From an uncultured Bacteroidales bacterium (GTDB lineage Bacteria > Bacteroidota > Bacteroidia > Bacteroidales > CAIWKO01), in NCBI GenBank assembly GCA_903913285.1, contig CAIWKO010000010.1, forward strand, positions 1-64,000: a stretch of DNA of 64,000 nt. The letters are read 5' to 3'. Made by a program: the position numbers and the translations under genes. Positions 16,865 through 25,363 of the stretch are shown one piece after another. How positions within the stretch are numbered: position 1 is the stretch's first letter; every line of letters starts with the position of its first letter. The notes below the pieces were generated by a model. The model worked only from the letters and a program-made list of their open reading frames with translations, did not search any database and was not told the origin of the DNA.

Positions 16865-16949
16865 TGTGGAGTTCAGAAACCACTAAAAAACGAGCCTGTC
16901 CCGATCAGGCAAATTATCGGGGGCGGAACTGAAAAGCCTTAAGAGTAGG
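16865..16949 (+). promoter_or_regulatory. conserved structured leader element, copy 3
   Basis: Opens with a GTGG...CCAC hairpin (16866-16882). The core has GCCTG/CAGGC as stem, CCCGAT as loop, and ATCGGG downstream, followed by the GGAACTGAAAAGCC segment and GAGTAGG, which ends 16 nt before ATG 16966. The spacer between stem and ATCGGG is shorter than in copies 1 and 2, while the paired segments are kept. Confidence 0.75.
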
Positions 16950-16965
16950 ATTTTAATAAAAAATC

Positions 16966-17484
16966 ATGAAAACAAAAATATTAACTCTTTTATTTGTTTT
17001 TTTATTTATTACTTCTAATGCGCAAAAAACAAAATCTGGTATACCCTTATATTTGGGAGCAGGCTTCCAATATACTAGAATAGATCTAGATAAAAATGAT
17101 TTTAATACGTATGGTTATAAAATTGATTTAGGTTATGGAGACCATTTTAATACAAAATATCAAATGCAAATTTCTTCAACTAATTACTTTTTGGGAGTAG
17201 GACTTGGTTATCGTATTTTAAGTAAAAAACCCATTAGATTTCAACCCTTGATAGGTTTTGTAGGAGGTGTTACTCATTTTAAATATACAGGCAAATTTTG
17301 CTTTACCATTTTGCCGGAAATTTCTTTAGACTACTTTATATTTTCAAAATTTGCAATAGGACTCTATGTTGACAAATCCTTTATCTTTTCTGAAAAGGCA
17401 TTAATAAATTATCAAAATGAAATTAGTAGAATGCACGGAGATTTTGGAACAGGCATAATTTTGAAATTATATATTTTTCAATGA
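16966..17484 (+). CDS. outer-membrane beta-barrel protein (hypothetical)
   Basis: Exported 172-aa protein with a signal peptide (MKTKILTLLFVFLFITSNAQ). The mature protein shows alternating amphipathic strands with Gly and aromatics (LGAGFQYTRIDL, FLGVGLGYRIL, LIGFVGGVTHF) and ends in KLYIFQ, whose terminal aromatic region fits a BAM-inserted barrel. It is the third gene preceded by the conserved leader. No enzyme motif is visible. Role unknown. Confidence 0.7.
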   Translation: MKTKILTLLFVFLFITSNAQKTKSGIPLYLGAGFQYTRIDLDKNDFNTYGYKIDLGYGDHFNTKYQMQISSTNYFLGVGLGYRILSKKPIRFQPLIGFVGGVTHFKYTGKFCFTILPEISLDYFIFSKFAIGLYVDKSFIFSEKALINYQNEISRMHGDFGTGIILKLYIFQ

Positions 17485-17526
17485 TAAAGTTATATAGTTA
17501 TCAATAATCAGATAAATATTAATTCC

Positions 17527-18372
17527 ATGAAAAAAATACTTTGTATAATTTTACTTTTCTTGATAGTATTTATATCTTTTGGTCAAACCAAAGAAATTGA
17601 AAAAGCTATTGCAAATAATGATTATCATGATTATAAATATACAGTTAAATATAAAAACAGTAAATTGATTGAACCTCAAAAATTAATTAAATGGTTTAAT
17701 AACAATAAAGCCATTTATTATTTGATTGATTATCAAACAGAGTCAGTTTGGTTTGCAGGTACAAATAGAAATTTAATAAGCTCTTTTTCTTTTGTTAAAG
17801 TTAGTGATCTTGCTACTTACAATAATATCCAAGCAGAAAAAATCAGACGAGATGCTGAAGCAGCTCAGATAAAAGCCTCAAATGCAGATGCAAATTTTAT
17901 TGGGGCTGCTATTTTACTTGGTCTTGCTGTAAAGGCAGTTTATAGTCTTGCAAGTGAAGCTGGTTCTTCCTCATCGAGTAATAGTAATTATTCCTCAAGT
18001 CATTCTTCAAATTCTTCATCATCTAGTAATGAAGGCGCTTTTGTAATATCAAAGAATGGTATGGATGTTCAAATAGAAAGTGATAATATAGGCATTCATA
18101 ATATGGCATTTGTTTATGTTAAAACAAAGTGTGAATGTGAAAAACCAATAGTGACTGCGACAGATAAAAACGGTAAAACAGAAACAGATTTTGGTGATGG
18201 TTTTGACAAAGATGTATTGCCAATTATTATTGAGGTTTCTTATAGGGTATCATGTTGTACTACTGATATTCTTTATAATTCAATGAATGATAACCCATAT
18301 AAAATTATTAGTGCTTCTATCAAAATAACAAAGGCTGGTTCTTGGAGAATTGAAACTTCCGAAAAATTATAA
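17527..18372 (+). CDS. exported Ser-rich protein (hypothetical)
   Basis: Protein of 281 aa with an N-terminal signal (MKKILCIILLFLIVFISFGQ). A charged region ends in a helical EKIRRDAEAAQIKASNADA segment. A second hydrophobic stretch (FIGAAILLGLAVKAVYSLA, about 136-154) could be a TM helix, followed by a Ser/Asn-only linker of about 25 residues. The C-terminal 100 residues are beta-rich, with cysteines in KCECEKP and SCCTTD. There is no leader copy upstream and only 42 nt to the previous gene, so it may be read through from it. No family is recognised. Confidence 0.6.
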   Translation: MKKILCIILLFLIVFISFGQTKEIEKAIANNDYHDYKYTVKYKNSKLIEPQKLIKWFNNNKAIYYLIDYQTESVWFAGTNRNLISSFSFVKVSDLATYNNIQAEKIRRDAEAAQIKASNADANFIGAAILLGLAVKAVYSLASEAGSSSSSNSNYSSSHSSNSSSSSNEGAFVISKNGMDVQIESDNIGIHNMAFVYVKTKCECEKPIVTATDKNGKTETDFGDGFDKDVLPIIIEVSYRVSCCTTDILYNSMNDNPYKIISASIKITKAGSWRIETSEKL

Positions 18373-18390
18373 ATTTATTCCAGCAATAAA

Positions 18391-19065
18391 ATGTCTTTAT
18401 CCTTTTTCAAATTTTTTTTTATTATTATTATTTTATTTTTCTTCTCTTGCCACTCTAATATTAAAAAGCCTAATACCGTATTAAATAAAACCGATACAAC
18501 AGTCTCTTTTAAGGATACAAACATAGACAGATATACTTCGGAAAAAGTTTATGCATTGTGCCAGAATAAAAGCGGGAATTTATCGGACGAACTTATTGAG
18601 AAGATTTGCAATTTAAAAATTGCGCATGAAGCTACCCGAAAAATTGATAAGATCTATACAAGCGGGCGGGAGTTAAAAACATCTGCTTTCCGGAAATTGT
18701 TTTTCAGAAAATATACGGATGGAAGTGGCATTCAGGCAGGCTTTCTGTACAATTTTGCCGGAGCGGATTATTATTTTGAAGTAGAGTGGTTTACTTTATT
18801 GGGCAATAAAGATGTTGTTTCTGTTTTCAATTACAGTGATGATCCTGAAGGCAGATGGAGCGGAGAAATAGTTGTAATACTATCAAAAGATGAAGAGAAC
18901 CATTATTACACGGATATTTTAACGGAAGATTGCGGACAACTATCGTGCGAAATGGGTTTCTTGTATGAGGAAGATTCTGTTTATAAAGAGCAATTCAAGC
19001 AAGTTAAGAGCTATGGAGATTTTGTAAAGAATTATAAGAATATAAAAAAGAAAATACAGAAATAG
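18391..19065 (+). CDS. lipoprotein (hypothetical)
   Basis: Protein of 224 aa with an unusually Phe- and Ile-rich signal ending in a lipobox-like FFFSC (Cys20), so probably lipid-anchored. The mature part begins HSNIKKPN and has no recognised domain. Paired cysteines are seen near the C-terminus (DCGQLSCEMGF). It lies 18 nt behind the Ser-rich gene and 10 nt before a 30-aa membrane ORF, all closed by one terminator at 19195. Exact processing is inferred from the lipobox. Confidence 0.65.
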   Translation: MSLSFFKFFFIIIILFFFSCHSNIKKPNTVLNKTDTTVSFKDTNIDRYTSEKVYALCQNKSGNLSDELIEKICNLKIAHEATRKIDKIYTSGRELKTSAFRKLFFRKYTDGSGIQAGFLYNFAGADYYFEVEWFTLLGNKDVVSVFNYSDDPEGRWSGEIVVILSKDEENHYYTDILTEDCGQLSCEMGFLYEEDSVYKEQFKQVKSYGDFVKNYKNIKKKIQK

Positions 19066-19075
19066 GTAGTTGGGT

Positions 19076-19168
19076 ATGAAATTCTATAAAATTTTCCTGT
19101 GCTGTTTAATTTCTATTTGCTTTATCATTACCGTTGTTCTGACATTTTTATATTTTAAAATAGTTTAG
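19076..19168 (+). CDS. 30-aa membrane microprotein
   Basis: ATG 10 nt after the lipoprotein stop encodes MKFYKIFLCCL followed by a continuous hydrophobic helix (ISICFIITVVLTFLYF) and a short KIV tail, then TAG. A rho-independent terminator follows 26 nt later, so the ORF lies inside the transcript. It could be a real microprotein or a decayed signal anchor. Length equals that of the microprotein at 15578, but the sequences are not related. Confidence 0.45.
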   Translation: MKFYKIFLCCLISICFIITVVLTFLYFKIV

Positions 19169-19194
19169 GTTCAAATTGAAATAAAAAAGAAAAG

Positions 19195-19221
19195 GCCCGC
19201 CCTACCCTGCGGGCTTTTTTT
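19195..19221 (+). terminator. rho-independent terminator of the accessory operon
   Basis: GCCCGC / GCGGGC stem with an 8-nt loop, followed by TTTTTTTA. It closes the 17527-19168 gene group. Confidence 0.85.
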
Positions 19222-19291
19222 ATTTTGTACTCATTTATGAAATTTTCTATTCCCAATTTATTTTCTTATTTTTGTATTAAATTTAAAAGCT

Positions 19292-19540
19292 ATGAATATT
19301 GCTGAATTGAAAATAAAAATATTCCGTCAGGTTGATTCATTAGATTCAAACAAACTGGAGGAATTTTATGGCCTTATGCTAAATTATTTCAAAAGTAAAA
19401 AAGATATAGACGAATGGATAGGCGTTACTGAAGACGAAAAACTTGGAATAGAAGCTGCCATAAAAGAATTGGATTCGGGAAAAGGAATTCCGCATACTCA
19501 GGTGATGCATAATTTCAGAAAAAAATATTCACATGATTAA
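19292..19540 (+). CDS. antitoxin-like protein
   Basis: Small cytosolic protein of 82 aa, almost wholly helical. Residues 1-35 (MNIAELKIKIFRQVDSLDSNKLEEFYG) resemble the leading helices of Bacteroidota antitoxins. The segment DEKLGIEAAIKELDSGKGIPHTQV is typical of antitoxin subunits paired with RelE/ParE toxins. A -7 box TATTTTTG lies at 19267-19274. The 3' end overlaps the start codon of a following ORF (ATGATTAA, 8 nt), the usual toxin-antitoxin arrangement. That ORF is truncated, so the antitoxin appears orphaned. Family assignment is by resemblance. Confidence 0.65.
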   Translation: MNIAELKIKIFRQVDSLDSNKLEEFYGLMLNYFKSKKDIDEWIGVTEDEKLGIEAAIKELDSGKGIPHTQVMHNFRKKYSHD

Positions 19541-19583
19541 GCAGGTTATTTGGTCGCCTCTTTCGGAGAAAGTTTCAAATTAG
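19533..19583 (+). pseudogene. truncated RelE/ParE-type toxin remnant
   Basis: ATG overlapping the antitoxin stop opens MIKQVIWSPLSEKV, a typical N-terminus of RelE/ParE toxins, and then stops after 16 codons (SN-TAG). The 130 bases that follow show no continuation in any frame, only low-complexity sequence (AATCACCAATCG words, CTAAAAGTCTAAAGTC). The toxin body has been lost. Confidence 0.65.
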
Positions 19584-19712
19584 GAAGTCCGAATTGATGG
19601 CTCATAACTAATAGCATTCCTATAGTCTAAAAGTCTAAAGTCTACATCAATCTAATCACCAATCGCTAATCACCAATCGCACTTCTAAATTCTCACTTCT
19701 GAATTCTGCCCC

Positions 19713-22085
19713 TTAGAAATTCACCTTCACGCTCAATATAGGCAGCAGCAGCAGGTCGTAGTCGTATTTGATGGCGCCGGTGTAGGGCTCGTATTTCATG
19801 CCGATGATGCTTTTTTGGTTGGTGAGGTTGTTGAGGTCGAGCGAAAAGATCCACGATGAGCGGCGGCGGTTGTATTTGAAATTAACGCCCAGATCGAGGT
19901 TATACACGTCGGGGGTTTTGAGGGTGAAATTTTCGTTGGTATCCATCACGGCCGCGCCCGCCAGGTTGGAAGCCACGAGGTCGATGGCCTGATAGCGCAG
20001 CCCGCCGCGATACAGAAAGCGGGTGTTGATGCCCAGGGTTTTGTTTTTCTTTTTGCCGAAGGTCCATTCTTTGCCCGCCAGCGCGTTGAAGATATAGTTG
20101 CCGTTGAAGGTGGTGTTGTAGGTGCGTCCGTCGGCGGGAGTGTAGCGCGAATCGTAGACAGAACCCGTTATCATGAAATAATACGACTTGGTGTAGTAGC
20201 GTTCGAAGGTGATGTCCATGCCGAGGTTGCGCCCCGTGCCCGCGTTGCTGAGCGGTATGGTGACAAAGCCATAGCGCAGGTTGATGACCGAGAACTGCGC
20301 GTTGGCGCCCATGCCCGAAGGGATGTTGAACAGATACTGATAGTAGGCTTCGATGCGGAAATGAAAGTTTTCGGTGAAAGAATAATCGTAGCCCAGCACG
20401 GTGTGGAAGGATTTGGAGAGGCCGAGGTTCCTGTTGGGCTGAGCATCGACACCCGCGAGGGGGATGTTGGTGAGATAGATGGAAAGGGGTTCGATGCGCG
20501 AATGGAGGCCGAGACCCATGCTGAGCGATTGTTTTTCGTCCAACTGCCAGATGAAACCCAGGCGGGGTTCGATGGCCTGATCGCCGTTGAGGAAAAGGCG
20601 GATATAGTTGAGGCCCGAATTCATGGTCCATTTGTCGTTGATGCGGTATTTCCATTCGATGAAACTCTGCAGCACATAAGTGTTTCCCTTGTTGTTGAAC
20701 ACCTGCCGGTTTTGCTCCAGATCGAAATCGTAGCCGGAGGAATTGAGTTTATAGAATTCGGCGCTGAAGATGGCACCTGCCTTGAGGGTGTGGTTGGAGT
20801 TGAATTTATGGTTGACGGTGAAAGCCCCGCGGAGGGTGGTGTAGTTGAGGTCTTCGTTGTAGATGTTATGGTCGTTGAAGTGGAAGTCCATGGTGTCGTT
20901 GGTCATTTTGTTGTCGGAGCCCATGGCAGCGACGACGGTATGGAAAGAAGTTTTTTTGTTGCGGCAGGGAAAGGTGTTGGTGATGCCGGCTATCCACATA
21001 TAGCCCTGGTCGTATTCTTCGAAGCGCTGGGTTTTGTCGAGCAAAGTGAGCGAATCTTTGGTTGCTTTGGTTCCCGAACTGCTTTGGCCCATGATGCCGA
21101 AAATGGTGGTGTGGCCCAGCTTGCTCGAGGGCATAGAAATGTTGAAGGTTAGGTCCTGAAATTTGGGGATGATGTTTTCGGTTGAAACTTTGATGCCAAC
21201 AGCATTGAGCATAGCAAAGGTAGAATAGCGATAGTTGACCAGAAAGGAGGATTCGCGTTTTTTATACAAAGGACCTTCGATGCAGGCTTCGGTACCGATA
21301 ACGCTTGCCGCGACGGATGCCTGCACATATTGGTCGCTGCCCTTGCGCAGGTTAAGATCGAACACTCCCGACAAGGCATTGCCGTATTCGGCGGGAAAAG
21401 CGCTGGTGAAGAAATCGGAGTTGCCAATAACATTGGAACTGAGCATGCACACGCCACCACCCGTGGCGCCTTCGTCTTCCTGAAAATGGTTGGGATTGGG
21501 AATTTCGATGCCCTCTACCCTCCACAGCAGTCCGCGGGGCGAATTGCCGCGCACCACTATCTCGTTGTTGTCGGCAGAAGTGGCAGCCACACCTGCATAA
21601 GCCTGCGCCATGCGCGAAGGGTCGGTGAAGCCTCCTGCAAAACGCTGCGCCTCTTCGATGCTGAACGAACGCGCACTGATGGATGCCATCGGGTTGAGCG
21701 CTTTATCCTTGTCGATCTTGGCCACGATGATAACCCCCGTGAGGTTTTGAACCTCTTCGGTGAGCTGCAGGTTGAGCGAGATGTCTTCTTCGGAAGTTAC
21801 GAGTACATTTTCGAGCAAAAGGTCTTCGTAGCCGATGAAACTTACTTTGATGTTCTGACGACCCACGGGCACTTTATCGATGGAGAAATAGCCCGACGAA
21901 TCGGTGGAGGCACCATAAAACTTAGCCGAATCGACAATAACCACCGAGGCTCCCCACAATGGGGCCTTTGAATCTTTGTCGACCACTTTGCCCTTGACGG
22001 TTTGAAAAGCATCTTCGTTATTTTCCTGAGCATAACAAAAGAAAACGGAGCAGAAAAACAAAACGAAGAGGATGAAGTGCTTCAT
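19713..22085 (-). CDS. TonB-dependent receptor
   Basis: Outer-membrane active transporter of 790 aa. It has a signal peptide ending near FFCYAQ, then a carboxypeptidase-like regulatory domain (about 29-110, VKGKVVDKDSKAPLWGASVV), a plug domain (about 130-230, with EIVVRGNSPRGLLWRVEGIEIPN) and a 22-strand-type barrel to a C-terminal ILSVKVNF. The terminal Phe fits BAM insertion. No SusD partner lies next to it, so it is more likely to import a metal complex or small ligand than glycans through a Sus system; the substrate cannot be told. It is visibly more GC-rich than the accessory genes just before it. It stands alone on the minus strand. Confidence 0.9.
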   Translation of the reverse strand: MKHFILFVLFFCSVFFCYAQENNEDAFQTVKGKVVDKDSKAPLWGASVVIVDSAKFYGASTDSSGYFSIDKVPVGRQNIKVSFIGYEDLLLENVLVTSEEDISLNLQLTEEVQNLTGVIIVAKIDKDKALNPMASISARSFSIEEAQRFAGGFTDPSRMAQAYAGVAATSADNNEIVVRGNSPRGLLWRVEGIEIPNPNHFQEDEGATGGGVCMLSSNVIGNSDFFTSAFPAEYGNALSGVFDLNLRKGSDQYVQASVAASVIGTEACIEGPLYKKRESSFLVNYRYSTFAMLNAVGIKVSTENIIPKFQDLTFNISMPSSKLGHTTIFGIMGQSSSGTKATKDSLTLLDKTQRFEEYDQGYMWIAGITNTFPCRNKKTSFHTVVAAMGSDNKMTNDTMDFHFNDHNIYNEDLNYTTLRGAFTVNHKFNSNHTLKAGAIFSAEFYKLNSSGYDFDLEQNRQVFNNKGNTYVLQSFIEWKYRINDKWTMNSGLNYIRLFLNGDQAIEPRLGFIWQLDEKQSLSMGLGLHSRIEPLSIYLTNIPLAGVDAQPNRNLGLSKSFHTVLGYDYSFTENFHFRIEAYYQYLFNIPSGMGANAQFSVINLRYGFVTIPLSNAGTGRNLGMDITFERYYTKSYYFMITGSVYDSRYTPADGRTYNTTFNGNYIFNALAGKEWTFGKKKNKTLGINTRFLYRGGLRYQAIDLVASNLAGAAVMDTNENFTLKTPDVYNLDLGVNFKYNRRRSSWIFSLDLNNLTNQKSIIGMKYEPYTGAIKYDYDLLLLPILSVKVNF

Positions 22086-22183
22086 GAGGCTAAATTAATA
22101 CAACATGCATTTTGGTTGCGTTTACAAAAATAAACAAACGACACAATTAGTAGAATTGTTTTTTGAAAAGGAATAAAAAAGTT

Positions 22184-24040
22184 CTAATTATTAATTTTCA
22201 GATAGTCTTCGAACAAGGTTTCGAGGTAGGCTTTTCCGTATTCGAGGATGTGTTTGTCGACTGTATCGGCGACATTGTTTTTGCGATACACCACCTGTTT
22301 CAGGTCGTGGTCGAAGACGAGAGTCTGTTGAGGAGTGATGATGCCGAAGCCGTTGTCGAAAGTATAAAAAGCAAAACCCGGGGCATATTTATTGAAAAGG
22401 TTGTTGCTTTTGGCGAATTCTTTGGACGGGATATTCAACTGCGACAGCAGCAAGGCAGGCAAATCGGTTTGAGAGCCGATGGTGGATATCTGTTTTCCGC
22501 GATATTCGGGTTTGAGAACGTTGCCATAGAATATAAGGGGAACATGGTGGCGTTCGGGGTCGTTGGCAGCGCGGGCCCTTGGATAGGAATGGGCATGGTC
22601 GGAAGTTATGATGAACAGCGTATTGTTGAACCAGGGTTGGGAGGCTGCCTGCTGCAGATAATCGTAGATGCATTTATCGGTGTAATGGGCCGTGTTTTTA
22701 TAAAAGTCAGCACGGTCGTTACCTTTAAACACTTTCTCCACATCCGCATCAAAAGGTTCGTGGTTGGTGCTGGTCATGATGATTGAAAAGAAGGGCTGTT
22801 TGTCGTTGGCGGATTCTTTCAGCTGGCTTGCAAAGAGTTCATCATCATAGGAGCCCCAATCGGTTTTTTTGTGCCAGGGATATGAAGTTTTATCCAGTAT
22901 CTTCGAGAATCCTGAAAGTTTGAGAAATGCATCGGTGTTTGCAAATTCTATCTCGCCCGAATAATAATAATTTTCGGAATACCCATTCTGGCCAAGTATT
23001 TTGGGCATATTATCCAGCTTGTCGAATTTACCGAACTTTCGCAAAATGGTGGTTTTGGGTTGTGCGGGGAATCCGCATAAGAGTGCTATCAAACCCTGTT
23101 CGGTACGAAAACCGCTGGCATAAAAATCGGAAAACCACAGCGAATTTTTGGTCAGGCTGTCGAGATGGGGCATGATGCCGGGTTCGCCGCCGAGTTTGGT
23201 CATGCATTCGGCGCTCACGCTTTCCATTAGGATGAGTACAATGTTGGGATGCGGAACCGTGAGTATGTGTTCACAGGTATCTTTTTCTGTTTTGTGCATG
23301 CTGTTAGTTATAGCCCGTGCCTTTTCCAGTTCGAAATATTTGTAGGGATTTTCCTTTTCATCGGGAGAAACAAATATCTCCATAAAATTCCAGAAACCAT
23401 TCAAGGCAGCATTATTCAAGACAGGATATTTTGAATAGTAAACCCAACTCTTGTTGATCGGATACATCTGGAATCCGCCGCGCATACCTATAATAAGAGC
23501 AAAAATGATGATGGGCGGAAAAATAATCATATAAGGTATCTTTATCTTTCCAGTAAGGTCGATCCTTATGATTTTTCGGTAGGAATAGAATAACACCAGA
23601 CATTCGGCAATTAGTACCAGAAAGAATAGCCAGACAGGACCTGCTTTAAGGGCATCGAAAGACTCTTTCGGATAAGCCATATATGAAACAGCTTTGCTGT
23701 TTAGTTTGGAGCCCCAGACCGAATATATGCCCGTATCGATCAGCGGAATCAGTATACAGAAAAAAATCAAGATATAGTTTACGACATGTATGGATGTTGT
23801 AATTATTTTTTTTCTTTTTAAAAAGAACGAAATAATTATCAGAAGTATCGGAATGCTGATGAGAAAAGAGGTTGCCGCCAGATCCATTGCCAAAGCATAA
23901 TAATAAGACGACAGTATCTCTGCAAAAGTTGCCGGTTTTAGTTCGGTGTGGTTATAGAGCATGAAAATAGTATGCTGCAAGGCAAACAACAGCATCCAGA
24001 ACACCAGCAGTTTTAAGATAATAAAAAGTATCTTTTTCAC
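22184..24040 (-). CDS. LtaS-like membrane phosphotransferase (alkaline phosphatase superfamily)
   Basis: Inner-membrane enzyme of 618 aa with about five TM helices in the first 190 residues, then a periplasmic catalytic domain. Metal-site and nucleophile positions can be matched to LtaS-type enzymes: Glu273 in LMESVSAE, Thr313 in FRTEQG, His427 in STNHEPFD, Asp481-His482 in TSDHAHSYP. The Cys/Ser-x-Pro-x-Arg formylglycine motif of true sulfatases is absent, so it is a phosphoglycerol- or phosphoethanolamine-type transferase rather than a sulfatase. It follows cysN by 18 nt in the sulfate-activation operon, where no function is obvious for it. The acceptor (glycan, lipid A or other) is unknown. 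Confidence 0.85.
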   Translation of the reverse strand: MKKILFIILKLLVFWMLLFALQHTIFMLYNHTELKPATFAEILSSYYYALAMDLAATSFLISIPILLIIISFFLKRKKIITTSIHVVNYILIFFCILIPLIDTGIYSVWGSKLNSKAVSYMAYPKESFDALKAGPVWLFFLVLIAECLVLFYSYRKIIRIDLTGKIKIPYMIIFPPIIIFALIIGMRGGFQMYPINKSWVYYSKYPVLNNAALNGFWNFMEIFVSPDEKENPYKYFELEKARAITNSMHKTEKDTCEHILTVPHPNIVLILMESVSAECMTKLGGEPGIMPHLDSLTKNSLWFSDFYASGFRTEQGLIALLCGFPAQPKTTILRKFGKFDKLDNMPKILGQNGYSENYYYSGEIEFANTDAFLKLSGFSKILDKTSYPWHKKTDWGSYDDELFASQLKESANDKQPFFSIIMTSTNHEPFDADVEKVFKGNDRADFYKNTAHYTDKCIYDYLQQAASQPWFNNTLFIITSDHAHSYPRARAANDPERHHVPLIFYGNVLKPEYRGKQISTIGSQTDLPALLLSQLNIPSKEFAKSNNLFNKYAPGFAFYTFDNGFGIITPQQTLVFDHDLKQVVYRKNNVADTVDKHILEYGKAYLETLFEDYLKINN

Positions 24041-24058
24041 GGCAGTTGCAGATTCTAA

Positions 24059-25333
24059 TTAAATAATCATACCCGCACCCAGAGTTTCGTTGGTGGCCTC
24101 GTCGATGAGAATAATGCTTCCGGTGATGCGGTTCATTTTATATTTATCGAAGAAGAAAGGCTGGGTGGTGCGAATAGAAACGCGTGCAATATCGTTTAGC
24201 CCAACACTTTTATCGGTTTCGTTACGATGCAGGGTATCTATATCAACTTTATAACGAATGTCTTTGATGACGCAACGAGCATCTTTGGTGGTATGTTTTA
24301 TGGCATATTTACCGCCGTTCACCAGTTTCTTTTCGTTCATCCAGCAAAGCATCACATCAAAATCCTGACCTATCATGGGAAGGTTGTTTTCGCGCACGAT
24401 CATGTCGCCGCGACTGATGTCGATATCGTCGTCGAGCAAAATGGTGACCGACATGGGCGAAAAAGCTTCTTCCACCGGCCCGTCGAAGGAATCGATTTCT
24501 TTAATGGTTGTTGAAAAACCCGAAGGTAATATCAACACTTTGTCGCCTTTTTTAAAGATGCCGCTTGCCACACGACCCGCATAACCTCGATAATCGTGAA
24601 ACTCGTCGTTATATGGACGAATGACATATTGAACGGGGAAACGGCAATCGACAAGATTTTCGTCGCTGCTGATATGAATGGTTTCGAGCAGGTGTAACAA
24701 AGGACCGTCTTTATACCAGGGCATATTTTCGGAAGAAGTCACCACATTGTCGCCTTTCAGCGCACTGATTGGAATGAACCGGATATCGTGAACCTCGAGT
24801 TTGGTGGCAAAATTTGTGAAATCCTTTTTTATTTGTTCGAAGACGTTCTCGGCATAATCGACCAAGTCCATCTTGTTGACACAAACGACCACATGAGGAA
24901 TTTTCAATAAAGAAGCAATGAATGAGTGCCGGCGTGATTGTTCGATAACGCCTTTGCGGGCATCGATGAGTATCAGCGCCAGATTGGCCGTTGAGGCCCC
25001 TGTGACCATATTGCGTGTATATTGAATATGTCCGGGGGTGTCTGCAATTATAAATTTGCGTTTTGGAGTGGCAAAATAGCGATAGGCCACATCGATGGTG
25101 ATACCCTGTTCGCGCTCGGCACGCAAGCCGTCGGTGAGCAAGGCCAGATTGACATGTGTTTCGCCGCGTTGTTCGCTGGCTTGCTTAATGGCATTATATT
25201 GGTCTTCAAAAATAGATTTAGAGTCGTAAAGTAAACGTCCTATCAGGGTGCTTTTGCCATCGTCGACACTTCCTGCAGTGGTAAACCGCAACAGTTCCAT
25301 ATCGAGATATCCGTCTTTTATATTTGTTGCCAT
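24059..25333 (-). CDS. cysN: sulfate adenylyltransferase large subunit (GTPase)
   Basis: Cytosolic GTPase of 424 aa that drives ATP + sulfate to APS + PPi together with CysD. It is EF-Tu-like: P-loop GSVDDGKST (21-29), DTPGH near 97 and NKMD near 152, then two beta-barrel domains. There is no fused APS kinase; that activity is encoded by cysC two genes upstream. ATG at 25333 gives an 11-residue N-terminal extension compared with the usual start MELLRFTT, and that internal Met could be the true start. The gap to cysD is 30 nt. Confidence 0.94.
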   Translation of the reverse strand: MATNIKDGYLDMELLRFTTAGSVDDGKSTLIGRLLYDSKSIFEDQYNAIKQASEQRGETHVNLALLTDGLRAEREQGITIDVAYRYFATPKRKFIIADTPGHIQYTRNMVTGASTANLALILIDARKGVIEQSRRHSFIASLLKIPHVVVCVNKMDLVDYAENVFEQIKKDFTNFATKLEVHDIRFIPISALKGDNVVTSSENMPWYKDGPLLHLLETIHISSDENLVDCRFPVQYVIRPYNDEFHDYRGYAGRVASGIFKKGDKVLILPSGFSTTIKEIDSFDGPVEEAFSPMSVTILLDDDIDISRGDMIVRENNLPMIGQDFDVMLCWMNEKKLVNGGKYAIKHTTKDARCVIKDIRYKVDIDTLHRNETDKSVGLNDIARVSIRTTQPFFFDKYKMNRITGSIILIDEATNETLGAGMII

Positions 25334-25363
25334 TTATTGGTGATTAATGATTGGTGATTTGAA

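Noticed and set aside
15098-16949. Integron attC-like cassette array
   Set aside because: Order element-gene-element-gene is suggestive, but no GTTRRRY/RYYYAAC boxes and no integrase were found. Leader RNA fits better.
20361-21971. 263-aa and 213-aa plus-strand ORFs opposite the TonB-dependent receptor
   Set aside because: Antisense shadows in a GC-rich gene; the receptor reading frame is unambiguous.
22184-24040. Annotation as arylsulfatase linked to sulfate metabolism
   Set aside because: The formylglycine motif C/S-x-P-x-R is missing and a Thr nucleophile with five TM helices is present, as in LtaS-type enzymes.
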